A stretch of 64,000 nt of DNA from Paenalcaligenes sp052103955 (lineage in GTDB: Bacteria > Pseudomonadota > Gammaproteobacteria > Burkholderiales > Burkholderiaceae_B), in NCBI GenBank assembly GCA_052103955.1, contig JBQELO010000012.1, forward strand, positions 48,842 to 112,841, given 5' to 3'. The notes beneath the pieces are model-generated. The model was not told where the DNA came from. It searched no databases and was given only the letters and a program-made list of their open reading frames with translations. Within the stretch, counting starts at the first letter, position 1. The number at the start of each line of letters is the position of its first letter. Both the position numbers and the translations under genes were made by a program. Shown here piece after piece: positions 24,622-32,853 of the stretch.

Positions 24622-25590
24622 ATGAAAGCGCATACTCCGCCCGTAGAACTACGCGAGCTCTATACCTTTTTACTGATCTGCAACAGCGGCTCCATGACTG
24701 AAGCGGCCAAGCAACTACAGCTTACACAGTCCGCCATCTCGCAATCTGTACGACAACTGGAGCAGCGCCTAGGTGCCGAGCTGTTTAATCGTGACAGCCG
24801 CCCTATGTCGCTGACAACGGAAGGCGAACAGATACTAGAAACCGTGCGTTCTATTGTGGATCAAGTCAACCTGCTACCAGAGTTAGTACGTGCAGGCAGC
24901 CGTAAACCCTTGCGCATTATTCGTCTGGGTCTGGTGGACTCGTTTGCATCTACCATGGGTGCGGATGTCATCAAAGCCTTGGAAAGCCAAGCACATAGAG
25001 TGGTGGCCTGGAGCGGGCTATCCCCCTTGCTGTCCCAGTCACTTAGTGCCAGGCAGGTAGATCTTATTATTACTACGTCCACCATGGACAACACCGAAGA
25101 GTTTGAGAACACACCGTTATTGCATGACCCCTACCTGATTGCCGTCCCCTACCAACTACATATCCCTGCACAGCAGGATCCCTTAGAATGGTTGGCCAAA
25201 AATTTACCCTTGATTCGTTACAGTGCTCGCTCGGCCATAGGCATGCATATTGAACAATTTTTACGTCGTCGCGGCATAGATGCCCCCTACCGCTATGAGT
25301 TTGATGCTACCCCACCCTTGTTGCGTATGGTCACCGCTAATCTAGGCTGGACCATTACCACCCCTATCTGCATGTTTAACGGTCCTATGGCACAAGAGGC
25401 CTTTAAACTAATCCCTATCCCTAATAGCGATTTTGCTCGTGAGTTCTACTTATCTACGCGCCAAAAACAGTTTGTACATTTACCCCCCATCGTTAAAGAT
25501 ATTGTGCCGCGTATTTTCATGAACTACCTGTTCCCTGAGATACAGCGTGTTGCGCCTTGGCTAAGTAAAGAACACTTTCATTGCAGATAA
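24622..25590 (+). CDS. LysR-family regulator of the lyase operon
   Basis: A 322-residue LysR-type regulator. The N-terminal winged helix-turn-helix spans about residues 10-70 (MTEAAKQLQLTQSAISQSVR and LEQRLGAELFNRDSRPMSLT). The co-inducer domain follows, with GLVDSFASTMGADVIK beginning its first lobe. It diverges from the lyase gene, the classic layout for a LysR activator of the adjacent operon. A terminator follows at 25707-25737. The inducer is unknown and is presumably the substrate of the operon. Confidence 0.9.
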   Translation: MKAHTPPVELRELYTFLLICNSGSMTEAAKQLQLTQSAISQSVRQLEQRLGAELFNRDSRPMSLTTEGEQILETVRSIVDQVNLLPELVRAGSRKPLRIIRLGLVDSFASTMGADVIKALESQAHRVVAWSGLSPLLSQSLSARQVDLIITTSTMDNTEEFENTPLLHDPYLIAVPYQLHIPAQQDPLEWLAKNLPLIRYSARSAIGMHIEQFLRRRGIDAPYRYEFDATPPLLRMVTANLGWTITTPICMFNGPMAQEAFKLIPIPNSDFAREFYLSTRQKQFVHLPPIVKDIVPRIFMNYLFPEIQRVAPWLSKEHFHCR

Positions 25591-25706
25591 CTGATGGCCT
25601 TACGACGCACTACCGGCATAACCTGACTGGCCGCTTACCAGCGATAGCTGTAGCAACTGTGCAAAGCTGAAACCCGCTGATCAATGTAGGCAGACCGTAT
25701 TCAACG

Positions 25707-25737
25707 ACAAAGCCCTGGTCATTTACCAGGGCTTTGT
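25707..25737. terminator. Terminator between lysR and nagB
   Basis: ACAAAGCCCTGGT (25707-25719) pairs perfectly over 13 bp with ACCAGGGCTTTGT (25725-25737) around a 5-nt loop. It lies between two convergent genes and can serve both. Confidence 0.8.
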
Positions 25738-25779
25738 TAGTTGTCAGTCTGAAGTGCGCACAGCGCACCTAGGTCTACA

Positions 25780-26529
25780 TTACGCCGCTTGATGTAACGC
25801 TGATTCTGGCAACAAACTCGCTGCTGCCGTATCCATAATAATGCGTACATTGTTGTGCTGCTTCAAGGCGGTAGCCGGCATATGTTCGCTTGCAGAGCTT
25901 TGAAAGTAATTCAGCATGGTCTGGGCTTTATGCTCGCCCGTTACTACCAATAGAATTTCGCGTGCTTGCACAATATCCTGTATTCCCATTGTCAGGGCAT
26001 GGTGCGGTACTTCGGCACTACTTTCAAAGAAACGGCCATTATCTAAACGGGTGCGCTCTGACAGCTCTACCACATGGGTGCGGCTATCAAAGCTAGTACC
26101 AGGTTCGTTAAAGCCTATGTGGCCATTAGAACCTATGCCCAACAATTGCAAATCTACGCCACCCTCTTCCTGTATGCGCGACGAATAATGCAAACACTCG
26201 GCCTGCCAATCTGTAGCCAAGCCATCCGGCAAATGCAATTGCGCTTCAGTAAAGGGTAAAAAATTAAACAAATGCTGATGCATGTAGTAGTTATAGCTTT
26301 GCGGGTGCGCGGGCGATAACCCTACGTACTCGTCCAAATTAAAGCTATGCAGTTTACTGACGTCTAATTGCAGTGCATTAACCTGCTGCACAAACAGTTG
26401 ATAGACAGGTTCCATCGTCCCCCCTGTCGCCAGCCCCAACACAGCATTAGGTTTTTTTTGTATCAGTTGGATCAAGTGATTACTTACATGCGAAGCAACC
26501 GCTTGCGAATCAGGCAGTACAAGAAACAT
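25780..26529 (-). CDS. nagB: Glucosamine-6-phosphate deaminase
   Basis: A 249-residue NagB that converts glucosamine 6-phosphate to fructose 6-phosphate and ammonia. The phosphate loop LGLATGGTMEPVY, the catalytic Asp in SFNLDEYVGL and the catalytic GIGSNGHIGFNEPG loop containing the ring-opening His and Glu are intact. Length agrees with the short, non-allosteric type. It stands alone: no nagA, nagK, PTS or regulator gene is nearby, so the amino sugar route must be completed elsewhere. Neighbours on both sides are unrelated. Confidence 0.93.
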   Translation of the reverse strand: MFLVLPDSQAVASHVSNHLIQLIQKKPNAVLGLATGGTMEPVYQLFVQQVNALQLDVSKLHSFNLDEYVGLSPAHPQSYNYYMHQHLFNFLPFTEAQLHLPDGLATDWQAECLHYSSRIQEEGGVDLQLLGIGSNGHIGFNEPGTSFDSRTHVVELSERTRLDNGRFFESSAEVPHHALTMGIQDIVQAREILLVVTGEHKAQTMLNYFQSSASEHMPATALKQHNNVRIIMDTAAASLLPESALHQAA

Positions 26530-26643
26530 GAAACACTACAATAAAAAAGTAAAAATAACGAAAAATCTGTCACCAAATGGCTAAAGCATCATTCTGGCGA
26601 AAAACACGCTGTTTTGCACCCTCTTTTTAACAAAGATAAACGT

Positions 26644-28038
26644 TTACAGCGTATTTTTATACACCACACCATTTTTCATGATCAGGTGGAAGTTTTGCTC
26701 TGGATTCGCCACAAAATCCAAATCTTTTTCTGGATCACCATCGGCGATAATCAAATCCGCATAAGCGCCTTTTTCTAGTTTGCCTAATGCGTGCGGATAC
26801 GGGTCACGCGCCCCCGCTAACGCCACATAGTCTCCATTCATACCGGTACCCTGTTTCAACACCGTTAAGGGATCATAGAAGCGTGTTAACTTGGCTAGCT
26901 GCTTACCTTGTGTACGTGTGTTATTAGCATTAAACAGCACATCGGTACCCCACCCTGTATGGATATTGTATTTTTGTGCCATTTCATACGCATGCACCGT
27001 ACCTTGTGCTACTTCATGCTGCGCCTGACGGCGTGCCTCATCGGGATAGAAGTTCGCATCCTCGTCTTGCAAGAACGGTTGTAGGCTCCACCACGTATCG
27101 GTGTCATGCATCATTTTGACGCTTTCTTCATCGGCTAACTGGCCATGCTCAATACTTTTCACACCCGCACGTATACAGCGCTGAATACCCTTAGGCGTAT
27201 ACACGTGTGCCATCACGTACGTATTCCAGTCTGACGCAGCAGCTACGGCCGCTTTAAGCTCGGCTTCGGTATATTGCGTGCTGTCTAGTGGATCGTACAT
27301 AGACGCCACGCCACCACCCGCTAAAATCTTAATCTGTGATGCCCCTAGCATCAGTTGCTCACGCACCCTACGTAGTACTTCGTCAGCACCGTCGGCAATC
27401 ATGGCGACACCTACACGTTCAACCAAGGCCAAATCTGCCGCCCCCGCACGCGGTAAGTCGCTGCGCATACGGAAGTCACCATGACCAGAGGTTTGCGAAA
27501 TCATGGCTCCCGATGGGTAAATGCGCGGCCCATCAATAATGCCCTCGTCAATGGCGCGTTTCAGTGCAAATGCTGGACCGCCTGGGTCTCTAATCGTCGT
27601 AAAACCACGCAGCAATGTATTTTGTGCTTCTTTAGCAGCGACCAAATATAAGTAGCCTACATCGGATGTCATCGCCGTCACCTGATTGATCGCAGCCAAC
27701 ATGGTGTGCCAATGCACATCAATTAAGCCTGGCATCAACAGTTTGCCGCCTGCATCAATAAGCTCGGCATCATTCACCGGTTCAGACTCGGGAATAATGT
27801 CTTCAATCATGGCACCACGCAGCACCAGTTTCATACCCGACTGTGGTTTAGAGCCTGTACCGTCAAACAGCCGGCAATTATGAATCACCACAGGGCGAGG
27901 TGGCGTCTTTGGTGTGGCGCTACTTGCTGCCCCGGCACTACGCGTCATGCCTGAGAAAGCAGCCGCCATTGCTACCGCACCACCCAAAAACTGGCGTCGG
28001 GACATGTCTGCCATTACTCTGGCATGCAAAATTTGCAT
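26644..28038 (-). CDS. Tat-exported metal-dependent amidohydrolase
   Basis: An amidohydrolase-superfamily enzyme similar to imidazolonepropionase or Xaa-Pro dipeptidase type hydrolases. A twin-arginine signal (MSRRQFLGGAVAMAAAFSGM) places it in the periplasm. Metal-site motifs are LIDVHWHTM, with the HxH pair, a later MAHVYT and SIEHGQ His, and the GTDVLF Asp. The long reading frame begins at 28161, but its first 41 residues are not typical of the family. ATG 28038, 28014 and 28005 all keep the Tat motif and 28038 is listed as the least strained. No partner genes are seen, and the substrate is unknown. Confidence 0.8.
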   Translation of the reverse strand: MQILHARVMADMSRRQFLGGAVAMAAAFSGMTRSAGAASSATPKTPPRPVVIHNCRLFDGTGSKPQSGMKLVLRGAMIEDIIPESEPVNDAELIDAGGKLLMPGLIDVHWHTMLAAINQVTAMTSDVGYLYLVAAKEAQNTLLRGFTTIRDPGGPAFALKRAIDEGIIDGPRIYPSGAMISQTSGHGDFRMRSDLPRAGAADLALVERVGVAMIADGADEVLRRVREQLMLGASQIKILAGGGVASMYDPLDSTQYTEAELKAAVAAASDWNTYVMAHVYTPKGIQRCIRAGVKSIEHGQLADEESVKMMHDTDTWWSLQPFLQDEDANFYPDEARRQAQHEVAQGTVHAYEMAQKYNIHTGWGTDVLFNANNTRTQGKQLAKLTRFYDPLTVLKQGTGMNGDYVALAGARDPYPHALGKLEKGAYADLIIADGDPEKDLDFVANPEQNFHLIMKNGVVYKNTL

Positions 28039-28250
28039 GATGGTGCCACCACACTCACAGCCGCTACGTCGCTGAATTTTCCCGGGTGTAGCCCCTGTTA
28101 GCGAAAACAGCCCTGGTTGCGACCAGCCTTGTCGTAATGCGTTTTGCATGCCAAAAATCACCCATGAAAATGGTTAAGTAGCGTTCTACAGCAGAGATCA
28201 TACTCAAAGCCGTGTCCCCTGCCTGCTTTTCCGTACAACTTGTCACATAT

Positions 28251-28282
28251 AAAAAACCCGCTACACCATCGGGTATAGCGGG
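28251..28282 (-). terminator. Terminator after tsdB-tsdA
   Basis: CCCGCTA (28257-28263) pairs with TAGCGGG (28276-28282), and on the minus strand a TTTTTT run follows at 28256-28251. It lies 30 nt downstream of the tsdA stop and separates it from the amidohydrolase. Confidence 0.8.
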
Positions 28283-28311
28283 CAAAGGCACTACTTACTT
28301 ATTTCTATGCA

Positions 28312-29346
28312 TTACTCAAAAGATCGAGAACGCAGTAATTCTGGTTTCAGAATAGGTTTATGACCCGTGTTCGCATGATCTGCCAACAACTCTCCATTCA
28401 GCTCTGTACCGTAGCGAGTGTTCTTGTGAAAGGTATCTAAGTACATTTCACGTGTTTCGCGTACATCACCGGTATAACGGGGATCTTGAGGGCGTTCACG
28501 TGTATCGATGTACTCAGCCAAATCCCACGCTTGCTGATCAGTCAATGAGTTAGGCTTACCCAACGGCATATTCTGTTTTACAAACGCTGCCAAGGTAAAT
28601 GGACGAGCAATACCAGCGCCCCAGTTATACGAACCATCCCCCCACAGTGCAGGGAAAATAACCTTATCGCCTTTCATGGTGCCTGCACCATCCTCGGCAT
28701 GACACATCGCACATTGTGCTTGGTACAGCTCACGACCACGCTCTACATCAGGCTTCAACTCAGGGTCCGCCAACCGTGCATAACCACGACCATACAATTT
28801 CTGATCCGCTGCAGGGTACATAGGCACACCACGAGCCAACCACTGGTGGTAGGCGGTTAGCGCCAACATATTGTCACTGCCGTACTCCGGAGGAATACCA
28901 TTCATGGAATACGCAAAACAGCCTACGATACGCTCTTCCAAATTATTCACGTGCCCGTTCTTGCCACGGTACTCAGGCAATGTCACCACCGCAGGCCATA
29001 CTGGGCCAGCGTTAGGTAAACGCCCTTCCCCCATGTGACAACTGCTGCAGTTCATGTTGTTAAACACATTCACACCACGTAGCTGCTGTGTGTCTACAAA
29101 GAGATCATGACCACGACGAATCACCGCCTTTAATTCAGGGTGCAAATCTGAGGCTTCCAAATCTTCCATAGTAGGAGGAATGTGCACATAGTCACCTACT
29201 GCTGGCACCTTAAAGCCAGGAGCCATCTGTGACAATTGCTCTAACAACGCGGGATCAAAACCGCTAGTTTTCGCAGGCTCTTCAGCAGCAAACACCGAGG
29301 TCGCCACAACGGAAGCACCAATCCATAGCAGAATATTTTTTTTCAT
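28312..29346 (-). CDS. tsdA: Thiosulfate dehydrogenase, dihaem cytochrome c
   Basis: TsdA oxidises two thiosulfates to tetrathionate in the periplasm. The 344-residue protein has a signal peptide (MKKNILLWIGASVVATSVFA) and two haem sites, CSSCH at 100-104 and CAMCH at 212-216. The family hallmark is a cysteine axial ligand to the first haem; Cys143 in EERIVGCFAYSMNGIPP fits that position. Met260 in KQNMPLG is a likely ligand of the second haem. N-terminal extension is longer than in the Allochromatium enzyme. It follows tsdB by three bases, so electrons probably pass to that cytochrome. Confidence 0.85.
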   Translation of the reverse strand: MKKNILLWIGASVVATSVFAAEEPAKTSGFDPALLEQLSQMAPGFKVPAVGDYVHIPPTMEDLEASDLHPELKAVIRRGHDLFVDTQQLRGVNVFNNMNCSSCHMGEGRLPNAGPVWPAVVTLPEYRGKNGHVNNLEERIVGCFAYSMNGIPPEYGSDNMLALTAYHQWLARGVPMYPAADQKLYGRGYARLADPELKPDVERGRELYQAQCAMCHAEDGAGTMKGDKVIFPALWGDGSYNWGAGIARPFTLAAFVKQNMPLGKPNSLTDQQAWDLAEYIDTRERPQDPRYTGDVRETREMYLDTFHKNTRYGTELNGELLADHANTGHKPILKPELLRSRSFE

Positions 29347-29349
29347 GAG

Positions 29350-30030
29350 TTACTCCTTGCTACCGGCTTCTTGTTTGGCCAACCACGCCGACACAGCCTG
29401 AATGTCACGATCATTCATGCGACGCGCGATGCTTCCCATCAAGTCTTGTGGGTCATTTTTCCTAGAACCGTCTTGCCAGTGTTTCAACTGCGCAGCGATA
29501 TAACCTTCGTGCTGACCCGCAATATTCGGGAAAAAATGGCCTACGCCTTGGCTACCCGGACCGTGACAGCTCTGACAAGAAACAATGTAGCGATCCCAAT
29601 CACCATGCTCTACCAGCTTCTGACCATGCGCCAACAACTCATCGTCAGCATTGACAGTGACATTGGTGGCGTCAGGAAAAGGCAGGCTTTCAAAGTAGAT
29701 CGCCACATCCATCATTTGATCGTCATTCAGCATCATGCTGAAGGGTTTCATGCTGATGTTGTCGCGTGTGCCCTCTTTAAAGGCTTTTAGCTGTGCAACA
29801 AGGTAGTCGCGATCCTGACCCGCCAAACGTGGCCATGACTCGCCACCCGGAATACTCATCCCACCACCATTCGCTTGGTGACAGGCAATACAAACCATTG
29901 CGGCGTTTTTACCGCGCTCAATGGCGGCAGCATCATCTTGGGCCAACGCAGCAGGCGACATAACTGCGGTCAATACTAACGCAGCGCCCCCCATCAGCCC
30001 GCTCATACAGGAAAAGGGTTTTTTATTCAT
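29350..30030 (-). CDS. tsdB: Dihaem cytochrome c4-type electron acceptor of TsdA
   Basis: A 226-residue periplasmic cytochrome with a signal peptide (cleaved near AALAQ) and two haem c sites, CIACH at 47-51 and CQSCH at 152-156, arranged as two similar domains (cytochrome c4 pattern). Each domain has a downstream Met (KPFSMML, GSIARRMND) as candidate axial ligand. It lies three bases before tsdA. In several bacteria TsdB is the physiological partner that takes electrons from thiosulfate oxidation on towards a terminal oxidase. The partnership is inferred from the pairing. Confidence 0.82.
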   Translation of the reverse strand: MNKKPFSCMSGLMGGAALVLTAVMSPAALAQDDAAAIERGKNAAMVCIACHQANGGGMSIPGGESWPRLAGQDRDYLVAQLKAFKEGTRDNISMKPFSMMLNDDQMMDVAIYFESLPFPDATNVTVNADDELLAHGQKLVEHGDWDRYIVSCQSCHGPGSQGVGHFFPNIAGQHEGYIAAQLKHWQDGSRKNDPQDLMGSIARRMNDRDIQAVSAWLAKQEAGSKE

Positions 30031-30089
30031 AAATAATATGTCCCATTGTCACAGCTTTCGTGAAGCTGCTGTTTTTGAGGTGCTTAAAA

Positions 30090-30120
30090 ACTGGTGAAAG
30101 CTGATAGACCTTTCACCAGT
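30090..30120 (-). terminator. Terminator downstream of the lysR gene
   Basis: ACTGGTGAAAG (30090-30100) pairs with CTTTCACCAGT (30110-30120), an 11-bp stem with a 9-nt loop. TTTTT follows on the minus strand. It separates the lysR gene from tsdB, so tsdBA has its own promoter in the remaining 60 bases. Confidence 0.8.
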
Positions 30121-30243
30121 ATTTCATTATGCCCAGCGATGCTGCACAAAATAAATACACCAAATCGTGTATTGCCCCTACTTAACCTATGGGTTTTCTT
30201 GCTCTTTCCCCTGTACTCTGCCCCAATTTTTCCACGCACTACC

Positions 30244-31191
30244 TCATGCGTGAGGAAGTGGCTTATGGCCTCCTAGCAACGTAGTCGCCACCTCGGTAAT
30301 ACAGCGACGTAACCAAATAGCATCCGGCGCTTTATGGGTACGACGGTGCCACAATTGATAAAACCGCATGGGTGGGAAAGCAATAGGCGCATCCAACACC
30401 ACAATGGGCAAATGCTTGGCGTAATGCTGTGCAAACTGACGCCCCGTGGTAAATACCATGTCCGTACGCATTAACACATAAGGCACCAAGCCAAAGTAAG
30501 GCACCGCCATTTGCACACGGCGGCGTAAGCCTTGTTCAGCCAAACAGCCATCAATGAAATTACTGCGATGCGACACATAAGGTGTAGGCGCCAAATGCGG
30601 TAATTCCAAAAAATGCTTCATGGAAATCCCTTTCTGCGCCAATGGGTGATGAGCACCCAGCATACAGACCACCTCGTCATCAAACAAACGCGAACGGTAT
30701 AGCTGCGGTGGCGGTTCCAACCAGTTGCCAATCACGACATCCAGCTGCCCTTCCTCCAATAATGCAGCGTAGTTACTTTCATGGCTAATTGCGTGCACAT
30801 ACAGTTTGACGTGGGGTGCCTCACTGCGCATTTTTTCAATAATCGTGGGTAGAAATAACGTATCCAGATAATCTGGTGCCGCTAAATGAAACTCCCGCTC
30901 TGAGTGTTGTGGATCAAAATCTTCCGGAGGATTGGCTATACGCTCTATAGCTTGTAAGGCTTCATTGGCATAGTGCAGCAGCTCTGTCCCGCGTGCAGTA
31001 GGTACCATGCCTGATTTGCCACGCAATAGAATCTGATCCCCCGTGATTTCACGAAGTCGTCGCAACGCATTGCTGATTGCAGGTTGAGATTGCCCCATCT
31101 GCAAGGCCGTACGCGATACGCTTTGCTCGGTAAGCAATAGCTGCAATACCCGCAATAAATAAGTATCTAAAGGCTCTTTTGGTCTAATCAT
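30244..31191 (-). CDS. LysR-family regulator, probably of the xdh-guaD operon
   Basis: A 315-residue LysR-type protein of the NodD/NahR-like branch: the HTH lies in LLTEQSVSRTALQMGQSQPA, followed by ISNALRRLREITGDQILLRG and a linker PTARGTELLHYANEALQAI. The effector domain begins near EREFHLAAPDYLDTLFLPTI. ATG 31191 is used; the longer frame needs a TTG at 31215. The gene is divergent from xdhA across a 160-nt spacer, which suggests control of purine catabolism. Control of tsdBA is less likely because a terminator intervenes. Confidence 0.87.
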   Translation of the reverse strand: MIRPKEPLDTYLLRVLQLLLTEQSVSRTALQMGQSQPAISNALRRLREITGDQILLRGKSGMVPTARGTELLHYANEALQAIERIANPPEDFDPQHSEREFHLAAPDYLDTLFLPTIIEKMRSEAPHVKLYVHAISHESNYAALLEEGQLDVVIGNWLEPPPQLYRSRLFDDEVVCMLGAHHPLAQKGISMKHFLELPHLAPTPYVSHRSNFIDGCLAEQGLRRRVQMAVPYFGLVPYVLMRTDMVFTTGRQFAQHYAKHLPIVVLDAPIAFPPMRFYQLWHRRTHKAPDAIWLRRCITEVATTLLGGHKPLPHA

Positions 31192-31351
31192 CCGAGCATT
31201 ATCCCTAGCCAACACTGAACTGCCTAGTTATGTAATTCCCTCATGATGCAGTTCTGATAGTCATCATCAGCCCCTCGAAATACTGTAATGACATCAGCCT
31301 GTTATGCTCAATGCAGCCATTCATTACATTTACTACATAACAGGCAAGGCT

Positions 31352-32851
31352 ATGGAGACAACCCCTATCCGCTTTTATTATCGCGGACACGTTCACGAGG
31401 TGCAGAACGCCCCCACAACGCGCACGTTGCTACAGCATTTACGTGAAGACCTGCACTGCACCGGTACCAAAGAAGGCTGCGCCGAAGGCGACTGCGGTGC
31501 ATGTACCGTTGTGGTGGCCGAATTAGATGCCGACCAAAACGTACACATGCGTGCTATTAACTCGTGCATCCAACTGCTGCCATCCTTAGATGGCAAAGCC
31601 ATTTTTAGCGTAGAAGACTTACAAGCCACTGATCAACGCCTGCACCCTGTACAGCAAGCCATGCTGGAGTGCCATGGCTCCCAATGCGGTTTCTGTACGC
31701 CTGGATTCTTAATGTCTATGTGGGCACTGTATTTGCAGCATACTGCCAACCAGAGCATTCCCACACGCGATGAAATTGATGCCGCATTATCTGGGAATTT
31801 ATGTCGCTGCACCGGGTACAAACCCATTATTGATGCCTGCGAACGCATGTTCAGCTACGAGCAGCCCGAGTTCAACCAACATACGCTTAAACATACGCTG
31901 CTGGACTTACAGCGTGATAGCTCGCTGCATTACCAGCATAACGATCAGCAGTTTCATGCTCCACTGACGTTAGATGAACTGGCAGAACTACGTGAAGCCT
32001 ACCCCGATGCCCGCATTCTGGCAGGCAGCACCGACATAGGCTTATGGGTAACGCGTCAATTCAGACACCTGCCACACTTGCTCTACGTAGGCCGTGTTCA
32101 GGAACTACAACGTATTGATCACCACGATGGTGACTACCTGTACATTGGTGCAGGCGTATTGTTGAACCCTGCCTTTGACGCACTGTGCCAGTACTACCCC
32201 GACTTGCATGAATTACATCAACGCTTTGCCTCACACCCCATACGCAACTCTGGCACCTTAGGGGGCAACATTGCCAATGGCTCACCCATTGGTGACTCCA
32301 TGCCCGCATTAATTTGTCTGAATGCCCGTATCGTGCTGCGTAAAGGCAGCGTAGAGCGTGATATGCCGCTAGAAGAGTTCTACCTGGCCTATCAGAAAAA
32401 TGCACTACAACCAGGTGAGTTCGTCCAAGGTTTACGCGTACCTCGCGAGCAAATAGGCCTACAGTTTCATACCTACAAACTGGCCAAACGTTATAACCAA
32501 GATATTTCTGCTGTGTGCGCTGCATTCTCGATAGTGCTGGATGCAGACCAGCGTGTCAGCCAAGTACGTATTGCCTTCGGCGGTGTGGCTGCTACCCCTA
32601 TTCGCGCACGCAACACCGAACAGTACCTGCTAGGTAAAAAATGGGAGGACAACACCGTCACAGTGGCCATCAGTACGTTGCGTGACGAGTTCCAACCCCT
32701 AAGCGATATGCGTGCCAGTGCCGATTACCGACGCACCGCCTCGGCGAACTTACTACGCCGCTTTTACCTGCACACTCACCCTAACCACGCTTTAGCCACC
32801 CACGAACTCAATGTGTTTGAGTTCGCTCGTAACCGCCCTCAGGGAGTATAG
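31352..32851 (+). CDS. xdhA: Xanthine dehydrogenase small subunit (2Fe-2S and FAD)
   Basis: XdhA carries two [2Fe-2S] clusters and FAD and moves electrons from the molybdenum centre to NAD+. From the ATG at 31352 (AGGCAAGG upstream) the product has 499 residues. Cluster ligands are visible in EGCAEGDCGAC (residues 41-51, Cys43, Cys48, Cys51), QCGFCTPGF and GNLCRCTGYKP. FAD-binding segments ILAGSTDIGL and LGGNIANGSPIGDSMP follow. The 16-residue extension to 31304 is unlike the family. It is three bases from xdhB and heads a four-gene purine operon. Confidence 0.94.
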   Translation: METTPIRFYYRGHVHEVQNAPTTRTLLQHLREDLHCTGTKEGCAEGDCGACTVVVAELDADQNVHMRAINSCIQLLPSLDGKAIFSVEDLQATDQRLHPVQQAMLECHGSQCGFCTPGFLMSMWALYLQHTANQSIPTRDEIDAALSGNLCRCTGYKPIIDACERMFSYEQPEFNQHTLKHTLLDLQRDSSLHYQHNDQQFHAPLTLDELAELREAYPDARILAGSTDIGLWVTRQFRHLPHLLYVGRVQELQRIDHHDGDYLYIGAGVLLNPAFDALCQYYPDLHELHQRFASHPIRNSGTLGGNIANGSPIGDSMPALICLNARIVLRKGSVERDMPLEEFYLAYQKNALQPGEFVQGLRVPREQIGLQFHTYKLAKRYNQDISAVCAAFSIVLDADQRVSQVRIAFGGVAATPIRARNTEQYLLGKKWEDNTVTVAISTLRDEFQPLSDMRASADYRRTASANLLRRFYLHTHPNHALATHELNVFEFARNRPQGV

Positions 32852-32853
32852 CC

